Assembly: GCA_037074765.1 (NCBI GenBank)
Contig: JBAMDO010000031.1
Coordinates: 124,001 to 188,000 of the forward strand
Direction: 5' to 3'
Origin: Mansonella perstans
Taxonomy: Eukaryota > Nematoda > Chromadorea > Rhabditida > Onchocercidae
Length of the DNA: 64,000 nucleotides
Part shown: piece after piece, positions 1 to 15,022 of the stretch
Numbering within the stretch: the stretch's first letter is position 1
Layout of the letters: the number at the start of each line of letters is the position of its first letter
Made by a program: the position numbers and the translations under genes
The notes under the pieces: generated by a model
Databases searched by the model: none
Seen by the model: only the letters and a program-made list of their open reading frames with translations
What the model was told of the DNA's origin: nothing

Positions 1-1600
1 AGTTTCTTATCGGAAATAAATTTCTTCAGCTCAATGAAATTATTTTTATATAAAGGATCGAAGCGCTGTTGATAATGAAATATTTGCTTAATCTTTTCTG
101 CGACACCCTGAACTTCAAAATTATTTATCCCAGTCAAGCTGAATTTTTCAACTGTCAATGTTCCATTTTTTCTGAAATTTAAATTAATCTATTAATGATC
201 ATGTTACACCTGTAGAAATCAATATTTCCTGCATTGATATGAAGACAGTTCCAAAAAGAAAAAAAAAAAAATTAAAGAGAAATGAAAGTTTAACCATAAT
301 AGTGTGAAAAATAAATCTCAATTGTCAACTTTTCATCTATGGTTCATTTCAATTAATTAAACTTTTTTCAAACAACATATAATTTTAACTAATTACACTG
401 ATTTGAAATAATTCAATAAAAACGTTCCCGGTATGTTTCACTCGTTAAAGGGACGAGGTAATATTGATGTTTTCTGTCTTGGATGACCATACGTGATATA
501 AAGACGAACTTATGAGGATCTATGAGTGAGAAACTGGAAAACACTGTTGCGAGGAAAGAATATATTTATTTTATGTTATCACAATTTCTAAAAAAAAAAA
601 GTTAAGAAATCTGTCACAATTATATGCAAAGAAATCACTGGAACGGCTAAAGAGTGGTGAAATTTCGTTCAGTCCTTGAATGGTATTCCTAATAGCAAAA
701 AATTTTTGATCTGTTGAAATTTTTAAGAAATCAAGCAGATCAAAGTAGTTAAAATATAAATCTCTTGAAAAAAGGTAGTCCATTGATGATAGCGTCTCAT
801 AGAATGAGAAAAATTGAAAAAAGTACAAGTGATGAAAACCCTGAATGTATTTCAGGATCCACATTTACTATTGATAATATTTTTTTGATCTAATTTCATT
901 TTTTTACACCAGCTGTAAAAAATCCGAATCATACCTTGCTGTTAATAAAATTTCATTCAATACGCTTCAAACATTAAAATAACTTGTATTAATTTCATCA
1001 GTTTTAGGAATTTTTTTTGAATATGCATATAAATATTCTTGTAGTTAATATCGTCCAAAAATTTTGAAAATTTTACAATGCAAAATTATTTCGGTTTTGC
1101 GTGTGATAAATGATAACTGCAACAATTTTGGCTCAAATTGTAACGCTTTGTTAATGTCTTCAAATTATTTTAGTAACAATAAATGGTAGCGCAAGAACTT
1201 TTTGGAAATCTCTACGGTATACATGCGGTAGATTTGTCAATATGGCCGTGCCATAAGAAGTTCTGAAAATGCTTTTCAACAATTTTATAATTTCAGCAAA
1301 TTCGACATGTTCAAAATTAAACTCACATTAAAATGATCGATAGTCTATTGAGTCAATTCGATGATGACAATCGTCATCGCCGGAAACTTTCATACTACAA
1401 TTGATCAGCTTCCGCACTCGATGTTATACTGTTGCATTAAATTGTTATTCATATCACATTACTAATTAATTGCTCCCATTCATTATAATTACTTCATTAG
1501 ACAATGAACTGTGCATTTCTACCAGTAGGTATCCTAGCTAACTAAATCCGTAGGTCCCATGAGCCCAACAATTTGCATTGTGTCTTGTTGGGAAAACGAA
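1..1600. other. Intergenic, no gene seen
   Basis: AT-rich DNA with short A and T runs. I see no exon with convincing protein-like composition and no RNA gene. It contains one arm of a dispersed repeat (868-960). Confidence 0.5.
868..960 (+). repeat. Dispersed repeat, copy 1
   Basis: This stretch, beginning ttgataatatttttttgatc, recurs in diverged form at 32462-32560, including the shared words 'cttgctgttaataaaa' and 'ttcattca'. I cannot assign it to a family. It may be an old transposon end. Confidence 0.5.
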
Positions 1601-3634
1601 ATGGTGCTACACAGTGACAATGATATCGGTACGAGTGGTGGGTTTCCGATGATGGACGGTTTGGACCTGTTCGGTGAGTTGGTTGTTTTTGGAGTAGTGA
1701 TACCTGTTAGAGGATGAAGGTTAAATGCATGATTTCCATTTTCGAAGGCATATCATCATATTTCAATATCAAAAACGCGTTTTCTCTGGAAATTGTTTTA
1801 AGAGCATATAGGAATGATTCGATATAAGTTCTTATATTCAGACGCAAATTCAAAAGAACCAACATTCGGAATTTCATCTATTTCTTGTGGATTTATATTT
1901 GCTTGAACAAGTTATGATATTATAGCTTTGAGAATGTCGGTTAGAAAGTAAATGCTATGTGTGTTTCTTCTTCATTCAGACATCATCGATCCAGACGATT
2001 CAAAGTTAATCTTTGCAAAGGACTAATTTAACAGAGCGGTACATGCTAAAATTTCATTTGTGGTCTCGCCGCTTCATTGCGGGTATATCGGCGGTACCTT
2101 CCTCAATCAGTTTGCATTACATCCGATTTCTAAATTCTTTCATTCGGACAGGTTTGGGAACCGTAAGCAAATTTGCTGAATTTGTTTTCCTGTCCTTCGC
2201 GCATTTTTTGATCTTCATAAGTAGACGATAGATTCACAACAAAAATAAAAGTGAAGCTAATGGACAGTCTGAAACTTAATACTTATTATATCTTTGAGTG
2301 GTCAAGATTAATTTTTTTCATTCTGATGTTTAACCAAAACGATTAATAATATATTTTAGGGCTTGTACTTTCTCGTTCATTTCTTATTGATAATAATTGT
2401 TGGATGCGAATATCTCATTCTATTCCCATATGAACAACAAGTACGACCGTCATTTCGCATCCCTCTGTATTATGCTTTCGGAGTATATCTGATTGTTTGC
2501 ATTCTATTCCACTATCAGAAAGCATGCTCAGTGGATCCTGGACGACCAGAATATGTAAGTTATTTCCAAAGCAGACTTTCCTCACATTCATCGAAATTCC
2601 CTATACTGAGATGTTATTTTTTCACCCTTTTTTTATTAGCACTTGCAACATTTACAGTCCGACGCGGAACCACTGTGCATCTCATGTGGATATCACAAAC
2701 CGGAAGGGACACACCATTGTTCACTTTGTGGTCGTTGTGTGCTATATATGGACCATCATTGTGTATGGATCAATCAATGTGTAGGCCTCAATAACCATCG
2801 CTATTTCTTACAGTTCGTTATCTATGTGTGGTTTTCGCAGTGCTTCATACTCACTGCCAATTATACAGCTTTTTGGGAACACTTCTATTCCGTTAATGTT
2901 TGTTTCTACTCATTATATTTAGGTGTTTTTCCGTTTAGTTATAGAATACTTTAAGAATTATTAGGAATGCAATACATCAAAATGACCGTAGAGCCTCATA
3001 CCATCGTTTTTTCCAACTTTCCATAAAATCCGCAAAATATATATTGCTTTCGACTAGTTACGTAAGTCATTTGTGCGAGAAACACTGATCTTAACAGAAA
3101 TTATGGGTTCATGCAGGAATTAGCATAACTTGTTAAGAGGTCATACATATGTTAAATGTTAATGTTGAAGTACAAATTTTTAGTATGTTTTCCTTTCTTT
3201 TTTCCAGAAGATTTCGGCGTATTAAATGTCATTCTTATTAAGCTGCCGCACCTTTGTCAGCGTCTTGAACAGCAATGGAATTTGAAGTTTAACGTTGAGA
3301 CATTTTGGAAGAAGTAAACTTATTCCTTGGACTTGGAAATTGTTTTAAGCAAATATTGGCTTTGCAGCGCTTATCAGCGATACCATATTGTGCTCAGCAC
3401 TTATCATTGGCACCGTGGCGTGGGTTACTTTGTTCACTGATACCAAATGTTCTAAGCAATTATATTTGTTTTGTTTATGGACTCGCAGCGCTTTTATTTA
3501 TCATTCTTGGAATGTTCGCAGCATGGAACATGTATTTAATTTCAATTGGAGAAACATTCGTCGATTACCTGGCTGGTTTTCATCCCTTAATGCCATTTTT
3601 TAAAGATAAATTTCATTTTAGTTTAATGAATTAA
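1601..3634 (+). CDS. DHHC palmitoyltransferase (ZDHHC16-like)
   Basis: An S-acyltransferase that moves palmitate to cysteines of membrane proteins, probably in the ER/Golgi. Four exons join in consistent phase: 1601-1673 (ATG, donor GTGAGT), 2035-2162 (donor GTAAGC), 2360-2554 (donor GTAAGT) and 2640-2922. Exon 3 gives two membrane segments and [15 protein letters not shown], which resembles the HYYQA...PPGYP stretch of ZDHHC16. Exon 4 gives the cysteine-rich domain ([20 protein letters not shown]), then [20 protein letters not shown] and TM3. The catalytic DHHC is intact, but the usual DHHCPW is DHHCVW. The last exon gives TM4 and [15 protein letters not shown], matching the 'LISRGETS' stretch after TM4 of ZDHHC16, with stop at 3632-3634. 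The path from 2922 to about 3440 is unresolved: candidate exons start at 3208 and 3368, and one solution needs a 40-bp intron. Family certain, subfamily likely. Confidence 0.85.
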
Positions 3635-3639
3635 AGTTA

Positions 3640-4980
3640 TGACAACTGCAGAGTCATTTCCACAACATTTGAACATAAAGCAACCTTTGCCAATGTGGCG
3701 ATTGTATTCTGATATTTCTGCATATAAAAAATTTTTCCATAACTTGAGTCAGTTTTCGTTTTTATGTATTGCGTGGTTATTCGGATATAATTTATCTACA
3801 TCCCTTTTCATACCGTAAATCGTCCTTAAGCTGTAGGTTGTCGCTAATCCTATAAAGAAGTCCAGTTTCAACAGTACCATTCCTGGTTTGCTTAGAACCC
3901 ATATGACGTTTACTGTTCCACATAGACAATTTGAGCACTGTCAGTTAACTCCACCATAGTCATTTAACTCAGATTGGGTTATTTGAACTACTTGTAGATG
4001 AGAAAATTAAAAATTTGTAACTCAGTTCTTCAAAACAAGGTTACATTGGGTGTGCTTCAAGTCTAACAACAAACGAAAGGCAGGAAAGAGCTATGAACTA
4101 CTGCATTCCACTTTATTTGCTATGAGCAATTAAGATTTCTTTTTGGTGGAGGATAGTGGAGGATCGATATGCTTCATTTTATGTAAACCCTTAAAAAAAT
4201 TTACATGCATTGCAATCGTTTTTCAAATTTCCTAATCTTTTTTTATTTTGTCTTAATTGTTTAGTGTTAACTGTTTAGCAGCATCGTGATTTCCGACGAA
4301 AACAGTACAGATGGCATTCACGGAACAATCTCGGGTTCGTGGAGAACTGGCGTTGTTTCTTGGGATTGAAGCAGGGTCGCAGTTTTGTACGGCACATACT
4401 GTTGCCATCCTCTCATTATCCCATTGACAGGCGTTTCATATGTAAAAGTGATGTTATTTCTTTCGTCGTATGAATGAATCGTTAGTGTCTCATTTCATTC
4501 GCTACTTTATCATGTTCTTTCATGCCTTCTAAGTCTTTGTTCATTTTTCCGGTTGCTTGAAATTTTTATTTTACTCTAACGCGATCCATTGGTTTTTGTT
4601 CATTTACCTGACGTAATTTCGTCCCAAATGTAGGACTGGTATGTTTTTCCGCTGTGACTATTGACTTGGTGTTATATGGAAACAAGTTTCAACTCTGTTT
4701 GGTTTACGGTTTAACATCATATGTTTGAGTACTGCGAACGGTTTATTCCAACGGTAACAAGCATTTCTGAGACTACAAGATAAATTCGGAAGAATGAGGA
4801 AAGGCTTGAGAAGAGACGGGATATTGGTAAGAAAGCATGATTTATTCTTTTTAATGACTGTGCACCTGACAGTATAATATTGGGTAATTTAAATAAGGAA
4901 TAATGAGAAAAGGGAACTGATAAATATTTAGTACAATAGAGGCACTAAACGGATGATTTCACAACTTGTTGATGTTAATT
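3640..4980. other. Intergenic between convergent genes
   Basis: This lies between the 3' ends of the DHHC gene (+) and the lectin receptor gene (-). I see no coding exon, RNA gene or repeat array. Confidence 0.5.
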
Positions 4981-4981
4981 G

Positions 4982-7881
4982 TTACATTTCATTTTTGTTC
5001 CAGAATTCATCAAGGCTAATAGCTGATGTATGATCCAGAACAGATACGCGTGGACGTTCAAACAGTTCACCACGTCTTATTTTGACTAGTGCTTCTTCCC
5101 TAGTTGTGCTACCTATTGTACTGTCCCGTACGCCAAATGGTAGGTTTTGTTTGCTTCGATTAGGTACCGAAGGATGTTCTTCGCTTACTTGACGGCCATT
5201 AAAACGTGGTTCAATCGTCAAAACTGTTGGTTCAATTCGTTCAAGATTCAACTGCCGTACGGATTGCGAATTTCGATTCGGAATATTTTGTTTTCTTGCT
5301 TGTCTGCAATTATGTTATGACGTACAGTTTGGTTTTTTCAATTAGATTTTGCTTTTACGCATGTAATTTGCTATCAAATAGTTTGTTTTTATTCTTCTGC
5401 CACATTTTTACCTGAATTATGTGAATTGTCCGTTGTGAATTTGGTGGAATGAGAATGTAATCCAATTGTTCACATCGGAAAAGGAAATATTCGTCCAATT
5501 ATTTTTTTACAAAACTAACCTCGGTGAACCTTCGTCTAATACTACATTGGAGGTATTTTCAGTTATTGTAGTCAGTCTTGCATCACTGTTAGCGCCTGCA
5601 TTGTTTATAGCAAAACTGCTAGGTTTCTGGATTTTGGAGCTATTGATATGTGGTCCTGTAGTGGATGTTGCGGCCCGATGCGCATCGATTCCCGCAACTA
5701 GGCGTTGGTTTACGTCGGAACTGCCTACACGCGACAACGCATGTTGCTTTCTATATTTCCGGTAACATAAACAAAGTAGGATAAGCGCCAGCAGAACAAA
5801 GAAGGTTATGAACAACCAAATAGTGAAACTCGTAGAAGGCTTCTTAAGGCCACTACGTATCATTTCTTCTTGTGGAAGGTACGGTATCGTGGTGCCGTCT
5901 GAAAACATTGTTTTTGCATCAGTTCCTCGCTCTACCCTTTACTGTCAAACATTACCTTTGCGACGCTTGCATATATATTCATGGCGATTTCTGCAGTCAT
6001 CTATAGTCAAGATATTTCCCTCTTTGTTACGCCAGTCTATGTAGGTGCACTGTTGTCCAGAAGGACTTCCTGTGAGTTTCGGCAAACTGAAACTATCAGA
6101 TAATTGGATACTGTTCATTGGTCTTTTTCATTGCTCGTGATCCTATTCTGACGTAAAAACAAAGTGCTCATCTTGGTTAGTAGGTTTGGTAAAATTATTT
6201 TCTAATCTAATACTGTGTGATAAATATACTAAATATTTTTTCAAAGTTTATCTGCTTGATTTTTATGCAGTATTTCCCTGCTGGTCATAATGTACAAAAT
6301 CTTCATTATATGCGTTTGGACTGCACCGCTCGCCAATATGATACCAAATATCTATTTGTATGGTGGGATGACCCATACAGCTGTTGGTGTTACAAGAATA
6401 CCGGATGTACTGCAATTAAGTTTTCTTTTGTTTTGTTTTCAATGTTGACTAAGTGGTCATCTACGAACTCTTCTGGCCAGGGTCCGGAGTTTGGATCCAC
6501 AGACATAAATTTGCCTTCACTGCTATAATCCATATAACCAATCCATGGAAGTGTTTTGCTTTTTTTGTAAATTGCTGAAACATGTTAATTTTATCATTCT
6601 GGTTCGCAAACGCAGGAAAAGTCTGTTCCGGATCCACTGATAAATCATGCAGTTGATCAAACCTGCGATAGAAGAATATTCGATGACTGAAGTCCATGTG
6701 AGTAGGTTGCTACGTAGCAAACTACATTCTTTCTGTGCTTCTAACCATGTTGAACCATGAATCGGTCTCTTCAGTATGTAACAATAACCTACCAAACTGG
6801 AAATCCAGGTCGGTGGACATCCTGGCATATCTGAAACAAGTTATATGGGAGATACCGGTTGGAGAACTAGTTTCACCAACTATATGTGTGTACGAAATAT
6901 CAAGTATTCCAAATGCCATAGGTAATACATTTGATTTCTATAATTTAATCTTTCCTTTAATGGTTCACAAATTTAAATGGAAATTATAGCACTGTCAATA
7001 TTCTCAAGGGAAATTGAAAATTTCTGAAGAAATTGCCCTCAACTTTCTTACAAGGACAGGAATCGGCACTTACTGAAAATTATTAATAATAAGCAACTTA
7101 TAATTTTTGCACGGTCAGCGTTTGCTGAGTTCTGGATAATTTTCTGGTACAGTTCGCATAAAGATTATAAACCTAAATGCAGTCTAAAAACTTCCCGCAA
7201 AGATGGTGCAGTATTGAATCCTGGGGAATAAGTAGTGAGTCTAAAAAAATACCAAATTCGGTGAAGGACATATTGATGCCTTTTCCTTGAAATGCCTCAT
7301 CGCTATGAAAATACACATAAAGTGAATTGGTAGTACTGGTAATCGTATCCGGATGCTTAGCACCGCACCAACGCACTATTTCTGGAGATTCAGATGTATC
7401 GCCTGCAAAACCATTTGTGGCTCTTTCACGTTTGAAACATTATGGTTGTAACTGGAAAAGACTACCATCGTGAATGGAACAGTAGTCGTCGCATTCCGAG
7501 AACAGAGCATCGTCAATGTCAGAATCATGTACAGTTAGCATTATTCTTTTGCTGCTACTGCTACTCATCAGGATCCAGCTGCATCGCAGGTTATTTGCAT
7601 AACGACCGGTTTCATATCCAGTTGTGTGGAAATAAACTTGCTGATCATTAGACTTCGCTCGTAATATTATCGGCTCTGCTGAAATACTATCCATTTTTCA
7701 AAAAATGAATCTTGAAACGAATATGAAGTCGTTCGGAAAACTGATTCTGAAAGAATAAGGAGTAAGAGGACTGGAGACTGCTATGACCGAAATCTCCTGA
7801 ACAAAGAGTAGAATGACACTGACCACATATTTCTGAGGCACCATCAGTTTTCCTCTGCTGCACCACAAGAACCCAAATCAT
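4982..7881 (-). CDS. CUB + C-type lectin single-pass receptor
   Basis: Likely a cell-surface lectin receptor. Reading 7881 to 4982: a CUB domain is assembled from 7881-7727, 7686-about 7478 (NNLRCSWILMSS...ECDDYCSIHDG) and about 7411-7173 (VRWCGAKHPDTI...LYVYFHSDEAFQGKG). The in-frame TAA near 7440 lies inside a GT...TTTTGCAG intron. The C-type lectin domain starts with CPPTWISSLVGYCYILKR (about 6830), continues through a roughly 38-bp intron to LPWIGYMDYSSEGKFM, and ends at about 6080-5945 with IDDCRNRHEYICKRR. After a 50-bp intron comes WLFITFFVLLALILLCLC, a membrane span with a basic stop-transfer, then a Ser/Thr-rich tail to the stop at 4982. The start at 7881 is provisional, since MIWVLVVQQRK is a poor signal peptide and a 5' exon may be missing. 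The lectin exon between 6490 and 6090 is not fully resolved. Confidence 0.75.
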
Positions 7882-7889
7882 AGTGTCAT

Positions 7890-8900
7890 TAGGGAGTAAA
7901 CTTTAACCTATGAAGCTATGAAGTATTATGAGTATTACTTATCCATTATCTGTCAACCTATCATTTTTATTAATCTCAAAGATGGCACAAGTAAAGCGAG
8001 TTACTAACAAATAAATTCCAAAAAAAAAAAAAAAACGGAGTAAACAATAAATATTACCAGGGCAGGCCAGTGCATGTACTAACACTGTGTTGTGGAAATT
8101 TTGTAATATAGAATAAAATGCCATATTAACAATAAAATGACTCTTTCCAAAGTAGACAAATCGTAACGGTAATTTGGAGTAATGAAGGAGAAGCAGCAAT
8201 GCAAAATGTTGCATATATTTATTTAGCCTACCGACGAACAAGATCAGTAAATGTACCATGCACATAGTAATCAGTCACCTTGATAGCAATGTGAATAATG
8301 CGAAGTGGTACGGTTTATAGCAGGAAGAAATAACTGCCACGTTCCAACTGTAGCACCAAATCCTTCTTACCACGAGTGAATCGCAGCAGACATTGTATGT
8401 AAAAATTCAGGACAGTAAAATGGTAGAGATCAGTAGTGCTAATGGTGATGTTAGTGGTGGTGTTGGTGCTAATTCACTACGAAAAGCACAGGTGATCACT
8501 TTAAGCTTTCTAGTCCTCCCAAAAATGCGTCTTTTTGCATCCATAGCAACCACCTGCCACAGTTTATGAGTTAATCAAAAGTAATTATGGAACGCCATTG
8601 TGAGCGCCTGAACATTCCGTCGCAACCATACTTGGAGATACCAGCAGTCTGCTCCATTACTTCTAAAAAATAAAGTAAGTTTTGTTTGTATGATCAAATG
8701 TCAAATGACTACACTCTATCCCTTTTCATTCTTATGTGTGAAAGTCCTAATAATTCGTTACTTCTGTGCGAAATTTTGCTGCTAGGTAATCATCAGTGTA
8801 AACTTGTATTTGGCGATCTTCTATTTGCATGATACCAAGAAATTTAATCCTAACAATTAGCAGCTCTGAAAGGTCCGCCTGTCTTATCGTTCTCTTTCCT
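7890..8900. other. Intergenic, nothing identified
   Basis: I see no exon-like reading frame supported by splice sites. A 108-codon minus-strand frame at 7939-8265 is hydrophobic and low in complexity, and reads as chance. Confidence 0.4.
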
Positions 8901-8904
8901 CTAG

Positions 8905-9543
8905 TTATTTAACCTTTTTTCCACTCAACCTCTGACCGAAATCAGCTCTTTTGCACTGTTTCCCAAACTCATCTATTGCGCGTCGAAGCTTGTGTAATAT
9001 TTCCCGATCATCAGTTTGCTGCCATGAAAGGACGGGTTTCGAACAGTAAAAATTGATTGATTTGTTGAAATTCACACCATTATTTTCCATTAACCGTGTT
9101 CATTTGAGGAAAAATGAAAAAAAAAAATGCGACATTCCTCCTCGTATATGTCATCTCCTCCTATATTGACATTAATACTGCAACTTTAGCAAATAACATA
9201 CTTCATCTCCTCTAAACTTCCACTTAAACCAGCAATGTTCCGATGAAGTATACGATTCATATCAAATGAAAATCTGGAATCTTTTTCACGTCTCAGGCCT
9301 GGACGTCATGGATGCCATGGAAGTCTGAGTTTTTTCCACCATTGAAAAAGATTTTAAGTTGTATTGAAGTAACTTGTAATCTCTTTCCTGCTTCTTAGTT
9401 CTCAGCACAAAGATTGCTTTTACAGTGTTTATAGATAATAGGCAAAAAATGTTAGGAACATTTAAGGATAATGAAACTAACATTTGTATTCCTGACAGTA
9501 GTGACCGTAAAATGTTGTGAACAGCGACGAAATCTACGGACAT
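8905..9543 (-). CDS. Unrecognised protein, 3' exons
   Basis: I do not recognise this protein. Three stretches on the minus strand look coding. An ATG at 9543 gives MSVDFVAVHNILRSLLSGIQ. About 9303-9215 gives LRREKDSRFSFDMNRILHRN...LSGSLEEMK after a plausible AG acceptor. About 9090-8905 gives SWQQTDDREILHKLRRAIDE...GKKVK and a stop. The composition is charged and helical, suggesting a small coiled or adaptor protein. Frames between the exons do not join cleanly by eye, so the model is only indicative. Confidence 0.35.
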
Positions 9544-9590
9544 TCCTAATCAGAAAAACAGCTTAGAGGTTCCTTTAATTTGTGGTTCCT

Positions 9591-10150
9591 ATAATTTCTT
9601 ATACAAGGTTATATAGGTGGCATGCCGGTGAGTTAAATAACGCTTCGTGTGAACAGTGGGATTATCCAAACGGTTGGCCACCGCTTATACATTTATTCGT
9701 AGAAAGTTTGCGTTTATCAAATGATGAAAAACTTGCTAAAATAGCTGAAGAAGAAGCTTGGAAGTTTATTCGCACTGCTTACAATGGACTGATGAACCCA
9801 GAGAAGAGGATGGTTTGTGCCATTGTTTTATCTGTTGTTATGAATGCAGTAGGTATTATTATAACTTACCTATACTGTTTTATAAATCTGTGTAGTTCAA
9901 AGCTTGGCGTGAGCCTGGCAGTTTTTTCTTAAATTGCTGGAAAAGTTTTTTTGTGTTTTTTGTAATGCAGTATGAGGAAGAATTACTCGTTTTCAGCCAG
10001 CAGCGTATTGGGAGAAGTTTGATATTCGATATGATGACGGTAGGCCTGGCTCAGGTGGCGAATATCCTGTACAGCAAGGTTTTGGATGGATAAATGGTGC
10101 CTTGTTTGGTCTCATTTACAAATATGGAATTCCTGGACAGATTTCTAAAA
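9591..10150 (+). pseudogene. Trehalase (GH37) 3' fragment, frameshifted
   Basis: Trehalase hydrolyses trehalose to two glucoses. Exon A reads GYIGGMPVS and then, one base out of frame, LNNASCEQWDYPNGWPP, which contains the trehalase signature QWDxPNxWPP. It continues to NGLMNPEKRM (about 9811). Exon B (9997-10150, after TTTTCAG) reads PAAYWEKFDIRYDDGRPGSG, then GGEYPVQQGFGWINGA, the second hallmark region of the family, and ends at a GTAAGT donor. The break at about 9632-9636 looks like loss of one T in GTGAGTTAAATAAC. I find no N-terminal half of the enzyme upstream (no PGGRFxE-type motif), so this is a truncated relic, or a gene with a very long intron plus a sequencing error. Identity of the fragment is firm; pseudogene status is inferred. 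Confidence 0.8.
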
Positions 10151-10159
10151 GTAAGTGTT

Positions 10160-12983
<2,824 letters not shown>

Positions 12984-13390
12984 TTTGGTTCACTCCCTGA
13001 GAATTTATTTTCAAAATTGATAAATGATATAAACCAAACAAATTTTTTATGGACACGTATCTACGTTTACAAACGCATGAAACTATACAAAACGCTCTCA
13101 TTATAACTGGCATACTTCATCTTCCATCGAGGAGTTCGTAGAACTAAAAAATAAACCTCGCACATCTTCGAAAGCATGTCGCACAGGAAAATCGTTATAC
13201 TACCAAAACGCTTGATTTCTGAAACTTACAAAATCTGGCACGTGGAACGTGTACAGTGGCACGTTAAAAAACATTACATATATACATACATACATATGCA
13301 AATTTTTCCTTATCCGATGCAGTTATAAAATAATTCTAAGGCAAAAAATTAATCCATTTTCAGAATACGACGGCTAACGGACGAAGTGAC

Positions 13391-13939
13391 TTGGGTTGGT
13401 TTTGGTTGGTTGGTTTTGGTTTTGTTGGTTTTTTCTCTTATTTATCATTAAGAAAAGATTATTCTCATGAAAAAAGAGAGGCATATACCGTAATTGCATA
13501 CTGGGCAATTTTAGCTTCGACATACTGCGCAAAAATATGCAGAAGAAAAATACTGAACGAATCTCAGAAGGAGAAATCAAGAGCGAAAACAAAAGGAGTT
13601 CAAACAAAAGAAGTCAAAACAGGAGAAATTCAAGTTAAAAACGAAGAGATGATGCTAGAAGCACGAAAGCAGCCAACTTTTTTCTTGGTAATAGATTTTA
13701 AAGTTCATTTAATCTTTGTTAATCGATAAAATTCTGAAGAAAAAAAATTTTTGCTTCCTGAATTATTAAAATATTAGTTTGCTTAATTAATTCAATTACA
13801 CGAATTTTATTCAGGAAATGAAGGAGGAAAATGTGATGATAAAAGATTTGAAATGTTCAATCAACCTACTTTTCATGGCAATTCTCTTTCTTGCATTGAT
13901 CAGTTTCGGCCTTCTGCTTTCAAACGTTTTAAAAAATTG
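13391..13939 (+). CDS. Small protein with C-terminal membrane anchor
   Basis: I do not recognise the family. A Lys/Glu-rich exon (about 13490-13687, EKSRAKTKGVQTKEVKTGEI) ends at a GTAATA donor. It joins in phase 0 to an exon at 13816 (after TTTATTCAG) that reads EMKEENVMIKDLKCSINLL, then a membrane span ILFLALISFGLLLSNV and a stop at 13939. This looks like a tail-anchored protein. No ATG lies in the open frame upstream of the Lys-rich part. The GTTGGTTTTG repeat at 13391-13435 contributes to the apparent N-terminus, so the true start is unknown. Confidence 0.4.
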
Positions 13940-14039
13940 ATAAATCCGATCATTAGGATATGTGATTATGGTCTTAATGTGTACTTAATTTTTTAATAAA
14001 TTGTGTACTTGACTGTGTACGTTATATTACTTTTACTTG

Positions 14040-14489
14040 GTAATATGGCGGACGCATAACAAAGAAAGTGCTTGATTATTTACGCGGAAGTGGGGTGCTC
14101 AATTTCAAAGGTAAAAATTCATTTTTTTCGATTCAAAAGAAGTGCTGCAGTGCTGCGAACCCCATGTGAAAGCAGATGGAGAACGTGTTGTGATCATTTA
14201 TCAGCAGGTTCTAAAGAAAATCTCGGTAAGAATGGCGATATGTAAAACTTTCGTTTTTGGTCGATCACAACACGTAACTTACTACAAACCACCCAAGTAC
14301 GTGTATTCTGAAAGTAAGCGGCGTGCGAATGCGCCAGCTACGTTGAACTTCTCAAAGAATGATTGCACTAGTTCAATTGTCTCGAAAATTATTTTAGTTG
14401 AAAACCAAAATGAATTTACACTACTATTCTACAAAACTGAACTATCAATTTCATCATTTGATGCGGTATTGGCGATTACTTTTGTGTGA
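14040..14489 (+). CDS. Unrecognised ORF/exons
   Basis: The open frame 14142-14489 reads CCEPHVKADGERVVIIYQQV and on to a stop. A short upstream stretch (GGRITKKVLDYLRGSGVL, about 14047-14100) also looks coding and ends at GTAAAA. The gap between them is only 29 bp, too short for a normal intron, so the joining is unclear. No family recognised. Confidence 0.3.
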
Positions 14490-14570
14490 ATAGAGTCTTG
14501 CAACGTTGGGACATAAGTTTCACATCGTACCCCTCACGATTGGCAAATTGTATTATGCATGTATTTGTAT

Positions 14571-14930
14571 TTAATGGTTGTCCGAACATGGAACATTTAC
14601 AGATTCTATGATTGTATGGGTGCCAACTATCAGATATGTAACTTTCAAATTTTTTTCATTTCCTGTAGTGCTGCATTTCAGGATAATACAATCGGTGAGG
14701 TGAAGTTGATATGAAACGTTGGTGTCGACTTTTACTTTTCGTAGTTTCTTGTACGCTAATTTTTTTTTCAATTTTAATTGACGTAGAAGTTGAAATTTTT
14801 TCTCAACAAAGTAATTCTTGCGATTAGTATAATCACAAGTATATTGAACTTCCATTTGAGACGAAGAAAATTCATAGTATATATTATAGGCAAAGTGTGA
14901 GGGGGGCTTAGTACCATCATGGATTACCAA
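14571..14930 (-). CDS. Unrecognised 119-codon ORF
   Basis: An ATG-initiated open frame of 119 codons on the minus strand, Lys- and Tyr-rich, with no signal peptide or motif I know. It could be a single-exon gene or a chance frame in AT-rich DNA between two plus-strand genes. Confidence 0.2.
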   Translation of the reverse strand: MVIHDGTKPPSHFAYNIYYEFSSSQMEVQYTCDYTNRKNYFVEKKFQLLRQLKLKKKLAYKKLRKVKVDTNVSYQLHLTDCIILKCSTTGNEKNLKVTYLIVGTHTIIESVNVPCSDNH

Positions 14931-15022
14931 AAGATGAAATTACCTGTTATATGTTATGAATTGTGGTGGTAGAGAGAAATGGGTTTTAGATATGTTAATG
15001 TAAGAATGTAACTGAAAAAAAC

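Noticed and set aside
7438..7442. In-frame stop in the CUB domain as evidence of a pseudogene
   Set aside because: The stop lies inside a well-formed intron (GTAGTC...TTTTGCAG) whose removal restores the CUB alignment.
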